From Antilocapra americana (taxonomy: Eukaryota > Chordata > Mammalia > Artiodactyla > Antilocapridae): a stretch of DNA of 64,000 bases. The position numbers were made by a program, and so were the translations under genes. Within the stretch, counting starts at the first letter, position 1. Every line of letters begins with the position of its first letter. Below, in pieces: positions 52,601 through 61,600 of this stretch. Location of the stretch: contig ML660774.1 of the NCBI GenBank assembly GCA_007570785.1, forward strand, positions 7,517,969 through 7,581,968. Direction: 5' to 3'. Under the pieces are notes generated by a model, which was given only the letters and a program-made list of their open reading frames with translations, was not told the origin of the DNA and did no database searches.

Positions 52601-55600
52601 TTCCATTCTCAGTGTTAGAATGTGATAAAATCCCAATTATACCTTTCCTCATGGACATAGTCTTTGAGAACATGTCTAACGTTTCATACGTAATCAATTT
52701 GGTTATTTTCCTTCATAATAGAATGTAACTTAGTCCAAAGACTTAACACGTCCCCGACTTAACACGTCCCCGAATCATTTCCATGTTTATGATGGTTGTA
52801 TTATTTGAGGCTTACCATTAGTTATTCTTTCTTGTGATGTTATGAAAGAGTGTCGGAGTGTAGATTAGCCAGGAAATCAAGGTGGAAGGAGAATAACCTC
52901 ACTCCTGCTCACCCACCCTCACGCACTGCTGAGCATTTAAGGCTCTGTGAAAAGAATACATGCTCAGGGGCCGGGAGGGCAGCAGGGAGTCCAGCTGCCC
53001 ATGCCCACAGTCTCCTTCCCACGCCTGAGGCAGAACCTCCAGCCTCAGGCCAGTCTTCCGCAGGACAGAGGGAGCTGGCCACCACTGGAATGTGGGGGGC
53101 CGGGGGTGGGGAGTGCCCCTGGGCCCCCAGTGTGGCAGTATTAGGCACACTCAGAGGAGCTTTTCTAGAGAAGGTCATAGGGTTTATCAGATGTCAACCT
53201 TGGTCTGAACAAAGATAATGCAAACCTCACAGGCCAGCTCCTCTCTCCTCCTCTCCCAGCAGAGGGTGATGCCCTCAGAACCCGAGTTCCATCCCCCAGG
53301 GGGTCGCCTCATCCGTGGGGCAGGATTTCTCACTGGTTCATTTGTTCCGCAGCCCCGGGTCTGTGAGCACCGGACATCTGCGCTTTCTTAGGGTCATACC
53401 GTTGACTTCCTGCTTTGCCCAGAAACGAACCTGACGATGCCCTCCTTTCCCCTCTCCTAAGGTCAGACAGGCACACAGAGAACTTAAAGGAAATTTCCAG
53501 CTTAGGGGCCAATACAAAGTTATATCATTATGTAAGCACCCACCACCTGGGGAACGTGGCAGCCGAGGGGCAGAAAGCGGCTGCCTGGCAGGCATTATCA
53601 CCTCGTGACAGCACAGAGCTTTCAGCCCAGCTGACGTGCAGAGTCCGCAAAATAGTGGTTGAGTGAGTTCCTGGTGTGCTGCGCGAATACGTGCCTTATT
53701 CCAACACAGCGACAGTTAAGTTGACTTTGAAAGGTGCTGGCCCCTGGATCTGCAGGCGGTTTGCAAAGCGAGACTTCTCTGTTGCCCCAAGCCATGAGTT
53801 CTCTTGTGGGCCAGTATCTCCCACCAGCAGAATGGTCAGGGAGCTCCAGCCAACCTACCCAGGGTTGTTTGCCATTGAGATCAGTGAGAATTGGGCTAAT
53901 GTATTTTCTTTCAGGGGGGAAAGGGTAATGGCTTTAGGTTCAGAATTGCGAGGGAAGTACACTTCCCGAGACAGCCAGCTCTCCACCTTGACATCGGGGG
54001 GCTCCCAGTGCACGGACGTGTCCCTACCCTATAGGAAGAATTAATCCTCTTTCTCCCACAGAATCTGCTTTCGGATGAAAGACTGTGTCAGAGTGAAGCA
54101 CTTTATGCCTTTTTGAGCCCTTCTCCTGACTACCTCAAGGTTATTGACGTGCAGGGGAAAAAATCCAGTTTTTCATTAGCCTCGTTTTTGGAAAGACTCC
54201 CTCGCGATTTCTTCTCCCATCAGGAGGTGAGCTGTCTGAAGGTTGTATGTCTTTGAAACGTATTTAAGCGAGCGTCTTGCAGGCTGTGTGAAGTAGCGGG
54301 TGTTTGTTGCAGGCCTGCTGCACGTGGGGAGAAAGCAACCCCCTTGCGTTACCGTTGCGGTCGTGTTGGGGGACAGGATGGATATGCAGATAGGTAGGTG
54401 GGATGCGGCCAAAGTTCTGGGGGAGTCCCTCTACAGGAGGCGGCCTGGCCATTCCCCGGGATGGGGACCTTCACTGTGGAGGAGTTGGAGCTGATAATGA
54501 GGTTCAGGAGACAAGGCTGTGTTAGGGAACAGTCAGCGGGTCTTGGACTAGGGGACGGCTGCGGGCCGGGGGCTGATGGAAGGTGAGGCAGAGGGTAGAA
54601 GGAGGGACAAGGCTGTGCCAGGCTGCGGGGTTCAAGCTTTATTCTCAGGGGATGGAAAGACGTGGCGTGTTCCGAAGCAAGATGAACCTGGCAGTGATGT
54701 GAGTGGGTGAAGGAGTGAATAGAGGGAGACTGTGGACATAGGCGATTTCATCTCCAGGCTTCAGGCTTCCCTCCCGGCAGGCTCCTTACTCAGGTTGCGC
54801 CCCTCACCTGGCTCTCCAGAAAGTTATGCGAGCCCATCTCTGAAATCTGGCATCTCTGTAGTTCAGTGAAAGACACCTCTGCCTCTTCACTGGAATTGGT
54901 TTAATGAGTTCAGACAGAAGGACGTGACCACAGAAGGAGCGTCTGCTGTGTCTTGAGCTGGAGTGGAGCCCGCAGGGGTCCCCGTGCCCACATCCCTCCC
55001 GAGCATCTCCCTGCCCCTCTCCTTCACTGCCGTACGTGCCATATCCGGCCCAACTTGGCCCCTCACCTCTGCCACATCCCGTTTATCCCTGAACCTCTCG
55101 CCATGTCCCCTGTGACCCAGTCACTGCAGAAATCTGCCCTCTGAAGCGAAGGCCGCCTCGGGCTGCGGCTCCTCCCTGCTCTCCACAGCCTCTGGTGGTG
55201 GCGGGACTCCTCCTCTGGGACTTCCCGGGCGCTCCTCTGCCGTCCAACCCCAAAGTCCTGGTCCCACAGTGCAGACAGCAGAATGGACTTCCTCAGCTGT
55301 TGCCTTCTGGCAGACGTCTGCACCCCTGCCTCCGCCCTGCACCCCGCTACAGAAGCAGCCGCGTGTCTCCTGATCTCCTCCGCACAGAGCTCAGGGCCTC
55401 TCAAAGTCCAAGCCACGTCATACTCATTTGCACTGGCCTGGTGCCTGGCATATAATGAGTTTTCAGCTGTTGCTGATACGAAGATCAGGAAATGAGACTA
55501 GCTGAAATACAGAATAACAGCTTGATTCAGAGCCTTAAAAATAAATTACTTTAAATGATACATGCCTTTAAAACACAGTGAATTTAAAATCACTTAAGCT

Positions 55601-58600
55601 ATAAAAAGCCTTTTAAAACTCCAAATACTTAGACAACTATTTTGTCGTCTGCAAATTCATTCCTCATTAATGCAGTGACAGAGGCTTTTCAGAATTGTTT
55701 TAGAGCTTGAATAAGGCTTTAGGATCAAGCTTTTCCCTGGGGTTAGATACACTTTGACCTCTTTTTGAAAATGCCTAGAGTTCTGCACGTAGAAGAGTGG
55801 AAGGACTGTGTGAGGTTGAACCATGAGGACATCATTCAGAACTGACACCAGAGGGATAGCGCCTCCATCTTTCTTGGGTGAGTGACCTGCCTTCCATGAC
55901 TTTTCTGTTCCCCCAGGAGGAGGCAGAGGAGGACAGTGACCTGTCAGATTATGGTGACGACGTGGATGGAAGGAAGGACGCCTTGGCTGAACCGTGTTTC
56001 ATGTTGATTGGGGAGATTTTTGAACTTCGAGGAAGTAAGCCTCTGTTATCATTCACTGTTTCAGGTTAAGTGGCTGTACACACATGGACACACGTGTATT
56101 TAACATCCCTTTGTTCCTGAAGCAGACATGTATTTATATCCACTCAGTAAATACTTTCACAGGCCAGCCAGACACCAAGGTAGGCTCTTAGGACAGGTAT
56201 CATCTCTGTGCTCCTGGAATGCAAGGTCCTGATTTACCCTGCACCGTGTTCCTCTGAATACAGAAAGCTGAAATGCTTTGAATTTCTTTTCATGGGACTT
56301 AGCATAGCCTCATGGCTTTATCACCAAAAGGCATACAAAAATTGATTTTGCACGGCAGAGGAAAAGCCACTTGTTAAAGGTGAGTATGTGGCCAGGGACA
56401 CAGGGATGGCCAAGTCTGCTTTCAGCCACCTCTCCACTGCAGAGCAGTGCTTGTCCGTGGAGGCATGGGGGACACTGGGCATGTCTGGAGACATTCCTGG
56501 CTGTCACAGCCTGTGGGGTGGCCCTCGGGCATCTTCTGGGTGGAGGCCAGGGCTGCTGCGTCTACACCCCAGTGCCCTGGGCCGCCCACCACAGGGTTCT
56601 CCCAACCCGAGTGCCAGCAGTATCGTGTTGAGAAGTCCCGCCCTGACGGCCCCCGGGGGAGATGCACTTCAAAGAAACGAGCATCGAGAGGATCAGAAGA
56701 CCGTTCTGCCCAGGCCTGCACGGCACCTCTGTCCCAGAGCAGCGCTGGGTCAAAGGTCCGACCGCACCGCTCGGCTCTTGTCTCGATTCCTGAGTGGGGC
56801 CCTCTGCCCATGCTCACCTTGCACAGCCCCCACACTCTGAGTCATGAGGCCAGCGTACTCAGGCGCCACCTGGAGCCTCAGGGACTAGCTAGAGGAGCGA
56901 CAGGTGCCCAAAGGCACACCTGAGTGCCTAGAAGAGGAAGCGCGTGGGAGGAGCCAGGTTTCACAAGGCACAGTCGTGCCGCCAGCCAGGACGTGTTGCC
57001 CTGAGAGTGTCCTGGCCTCTGACCCCTTGGATGAGCATTTCTTCCCTTGGGGCAAAGACAGTGCTGAGAGTTGGTCCTACCCAGGAGGTAGGCTGTGTGT
57101 AGCTTCTTACTTAAATACCCCTTAACATGCCATTTAAAGAATTCTGTGCAGATGAAGAAACTTCCAAGGGCTGTTATAATCTTGAGCACGTCTTCTTTGT
57201 CGTTTAATCCTCAGTGTCTGTTCTAATGCCTCATCCATGATCCATAGTAGGTGATCAATAAAATGCTTGGGTAGATGAATAAATAGGCAAGAAAGTTTTT
57301 AGTGCTGGGATTAATTGTTTTGGTCATTTCAGTTTTTCTTCCCCTAATGTGTTAGTCACTCAGCTGTGTCCGACTCTTTGCGACCCCATGGAGTATAGCC
57401 CACCAGGCTCCTCTGTCCGTGGGATTCTCCAGGCAAGAATACTAGAGTGGGTTGTCATGCCCTTCTCCAGGGGGTCTTCTTGACCCAGGGATCGAACCTG
57501 GATCTCCTGTATGGCAGACAGATTCTTTACTGACTGAGCCATCAGGGAAGATCAGTGGTTTCTTTCTTTCTCTAAACCAAATCTAAAATAATCAGCAAAC
57601 ACTTTAGGAACTTATAGTTTAGCTGTAACTCCACAGGGGAAACAAAAACATCTCAGAGGTAGAGTTTTCCTTCAGTGAATTTACAGTATAAGGGTTCCCA
57701 AAATGTAATTCACATTGAGCAATAGGCACAATTAAATTCTAAACTCCAGGCAGAGGTTTATATATAAGGATTTTCATTTGAGCCTAATTTTAATAATAAA
57801 AGTTTGGAACTAAGTCAAACTTCAGAAACAGGTAGTAGTTAAATTAAGAACTAGCCACATGATGGAGTATTGTCCAAGTATGAAGGATCCTTTCAGATGA
57901 AAAAGCTATAGCTGGCCTGTATTTTAAGACACTTTGAGATGTGTGCTAATGTTTGTATAGGCAGGAAAAAACCTGTCCTCCATCCACCCAGAGTCGGACT
58001 CTTCCTCAGTGAAATCCATGACTCCTCCAGAGCTGGTGACAGTGAGGGAGCACCGTCTTTGCCTCTGGCCAGTGTGTTCTCTCTGACACAGGGAGCCTGA
58101 AAGAGAGGTGGACGTGTCAGAGGCAGTCAGGCCAGGAGTCTACCTCCAAATCCTGTCTCCATGGCGTGCACTTCCTCTTCGTGCCTGCTGAGAAGAATGT
58201 TTGGTTTTGCTAGTGACATTTCAGAGGGCAATAAACAGAACATCATTGATAATGAGGTGTGATTTATTTGCCATCCGCTAAATCATAGTGTTGCTGCAGC
58301 TGCCTCCTGGCTTTGAATGAGTCCTTGGAAGGAGTAATGGGTGCGTGCGTGCGCGTGTGGGTGTGTGTGTTGGGGGAACAGAGGTTAGGAAAACACAGCA
58401 GCGTCAAGGGAATTGGTGGCAGGAGAGAATTTGTAGCAGAGTTATTTTTGGTTCCTGCTCTAGTTCAGTTTATGAAAAGGGACCAGAAATACAGCTGTTT
58501 TAAACATTTATGACCAGGCACTCGGCTGTCAGGCATTCTTCCTGGAGCCGCTCGTGTCCTAGACCCTCTCTGGGGGTGGCCACCTCTCTGCGCCCTAGAA

Positions 58601-61600
58601 GGTGCACCGAAGTGATCCTCCCTGACGGACACGCGCCTCCCAGGAGCTCTGAATTCCATCAAACATGTAGGGCACTTCAGAGGCATGGTTCTGCTTCCAA
58701 GACTGGACTCTTGCTTGAAGGATTGACATTACTGCACCTGGACACATTTTAAAAGTTAGAAATGACTTGAGAATGTTTTCAAGTCTAGTTCCAAGTCTGT
58801 GTTAACTGCTGTTGATATTTATACAGAGTTGTTTGTGAATTTACTCCTTTTTTTCTTACTGGTGCAGGAGACCTGAACTCCTGGCTCCATCATAGCCAAG
58901 CCGTGTGTCAGGAGCTAAACATTTCAGTGCATGGAGGTGAATATGGAAATGGAATATTTGGTTTTGATTCTGATTTGCAGATCAAAAATATCCTCACAGC
59001 ATTTCCTTGCCTTTTGGTTTATATTAATATTCTACACTTAAAGCAATGTGTCTCCTAATCTGATGCTAATAGTTAAGAGTTTAGGTCTGTAGGAAGGATG
59101 TTTCACAAAACTCTTTGACACAAATTATTGACGCAACTCTTAGAGCAAAAAAAAAAAAAAAGAAGAGTCCGTGTTAACACTGCCCTTTCCCAGGTGAGGC
59201 ACCGGAGGCAGGGAGGAGGGGATGGCGGCCGCCTGCTCCAGGCCGTGGTGCGGCTACATCAGGTCCATGGCTCACTCGGGATCCTGGGTCTTCTCAGTTC
59301 CCCTTTGTTCCCCCACAGGCATAAAATATGTTAAGCCCCTGGTCTACACAGCAGTATTCAAAGGGAGCAGTTAGACCCAGCAGTTCATTAATATTTCAAA
59401 ATATTTGTCAACATTTGACTACAGATGATTCTCGTTCACAACACTGTTAGAGCATTGGCTTCAAGAAGCCAGGCAGAAATCTTCTGTCTGGGTTTGCGCC
59501 GTCCGCTGGTGGAAAACAAGACGTTGGCAGCCCAAGGACTCATGAAGTTTTTAGTTCCACTTGCTAGCTCAATTGTCGTTACTCACTGAAAAGCTGTTTA
59601 AAAAAAAAGATTGTAGGTTTCATCAGTAGAAAATGAAAGCTTATTAGAATTCTCCTGGGTAGAGAAGTTTGCTAACCTAGACCCAAATTCTGGAGCTCAT
59701 CGCCCGACTTGGTGTCAGGACTCAGGTTGAAGGGCATGGTGAGATTTATGCTTTGTGCTGCTGTGAAGACGTCATGACTGTGATTGCCTGTGGTGATGCT
59801 TTCCCTCTGATTTATATTTTAGTGTTTAAATGGGTGAGAAGAACATTGATTGCTCTCGTTCAGGTCACTTTTGGAAGAACCATCAACAAGTAAGTTGCAC
59901 GAAATTAGTATTTGAATTCATGCCGTACCTTTTGCCTTAACAGTCAGATTACCTCCACAAATGAAGGTCTTTTAGTTTCTCTTTGTATTTCTGATAAGAT
60001 TCTAAGACTGGAGAGGGAAACAGGTTTCTGCAAGAATCTCTCCCCAGAACACACGGTGCACCCGATGACAAGCTGGCACACGCTCCCGCTGGCTGGCTGA
60101 TGAGGGTCAGGAGACTGCTCTGTAGTTATCTGCTGACTGTGATGACTGGTTTTAGTACCTTGCATGCCACGTTTCTATGTCACATGATGGGGATCAGTTT
60201 AAAAGCTTCGACTCTCGAGCCAAAGGAAAATAGGATGAGCATCACATGGTTGGTATTTATTTTGAAGGGTCTGCAAACCATACGTTTTTTTTAGAGTTGA
60301 GGTGGCATTTAAAATAGTATTTCCTCTTGTTAGATGATACCTGAGTATCCATGAGCGGTGTGTATACCCTGTTACACCTCTATATAAGCCATACGTGTAT
60401 TCTAAACTGTAGCATGTTATCCATATACATAAAGGTTATATATACTCTATACCCAGCACTCCTCAAGACAGTCAGAAACATGACATCCCCACAGAAAAAC
60501 TGAGACTCAAATGCTAAAATTGAGGGGGAAATCGATTTAACAGCAAAATACGTTTTAAGATGAAATTATCAGATATTTTTCCAAGTGAAAGATTTAGTTG
60601 TCAAATGTATGTACAAGGCTAAAGTGATAGTTTTATTACACAAATCTTATAAATTTTTGTGGGAAACATAATAAAGAACATTTTACATTTTTATTCATTT
60701 GTAAATAGAATATATTTCTTTTGTGGTGATAAACCAAAATTTACTTCTGTTTAAGATTTTTTTTTAATGGTGTTAGTGACTTGTTTGGCTTTTAACAGAA
60801 GAATGCCCTGTTTAACTTACAGTTTCAGGCTGATGCAAACCTCTTAACCTTAGTTAAGGCCTTGGATAAAGTTTTCAGAATGGCCCTATTTTTCTCAGAA
60901 CTCCAGACTTGCACATTTCTTTTCCAATTTCAGAAAGTCATGTGTACATTCCTTGTTCCGATTTATGATGTTGGTTCTTAATGCTAAGATGGGCAGCTGT
61001 GGTCTAAGTGGTGAACACGCGAGGCAGTGGTTTTCCTGGCCGAGGGAGGGGCACCGGGTGGGCATCTCCAGGCTGCTGGCTCAGGGGGCGTGTCCTCAGG
61101 GAGACAAGTGGCAGAGCGCCCCGCACTCTGCTGCTCTGCCTCAGGTAGCTGATGCCACACCACGAAGTTCAGCAGCAGCTCCCCGTGCCTCCTGCCTGGT
61201 ACTGACTAATTTCACGTTCCAGAATGGCGTCAAAAGCTTCCTACGGTTTTGGCTAATACAAAGTCAGACTTGAATTGATAGAAAATATGTAGGAGATGGC
61301 CTTTGGTAAAAGCCACTCACCTAATTCTCAGTTGCGAATTGAAATTTTCCTTCTTCATTTCTTCACGCAGTGCCAGTGAGTAGCCCAAGGACTCTAGGCA
61401 AGACAAACTGTGTTGTGATGTAGGTTTTATTAGGCAGGTCAGCAGGTTCTCTCCTAAAGCAGAAGTCCCACTGAATTAATACAATTATTTTATTTAGTCT
61501 AGGTCTGAATCGCACAGTTCTAAGCAGTACTGGGAAATGTCTTAGGAGACATGGAGTTAGAGGATTACCACGGTTGACTCATAGTGAGCTCTGGACTTCA

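Larger units (their letters stand above)
49363..54061 (+). other. SNX25: SNX25 intron 11 of window
   Basis: 4.7 kb with a (GT)n microsatellite (49571-49605), the longest BovB fragment of the window in antisense (about 49628-50262), old L1M-like antisense sequence (about 50390-51110, low confidence), and a perfect 16-bp tandem duplication (52741-52772). 51.7-52.1 kb and 52.9-53.4 kb are GC-rich but show no homology I recognise. Confidence 0.7.
56035..59822 (+). other. SNX25: SNX25 intron 13 of window
   Basis: 3.8 kb interrupting Met691. Contains an MER20 (about 56443-56640), a Bov-tA in antisense (about 57348-57555), the candidate cassette exon (58868-58936) and a poly-A run (59147-59161). 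57.6-58.8 kb appears unique. Confidence 0.75.

Noticed and set aside
56447..56923. 158-codon open frame
   Set aside because: Mostly MER20 relic plus GC-rich intron; open on both strands by composition.
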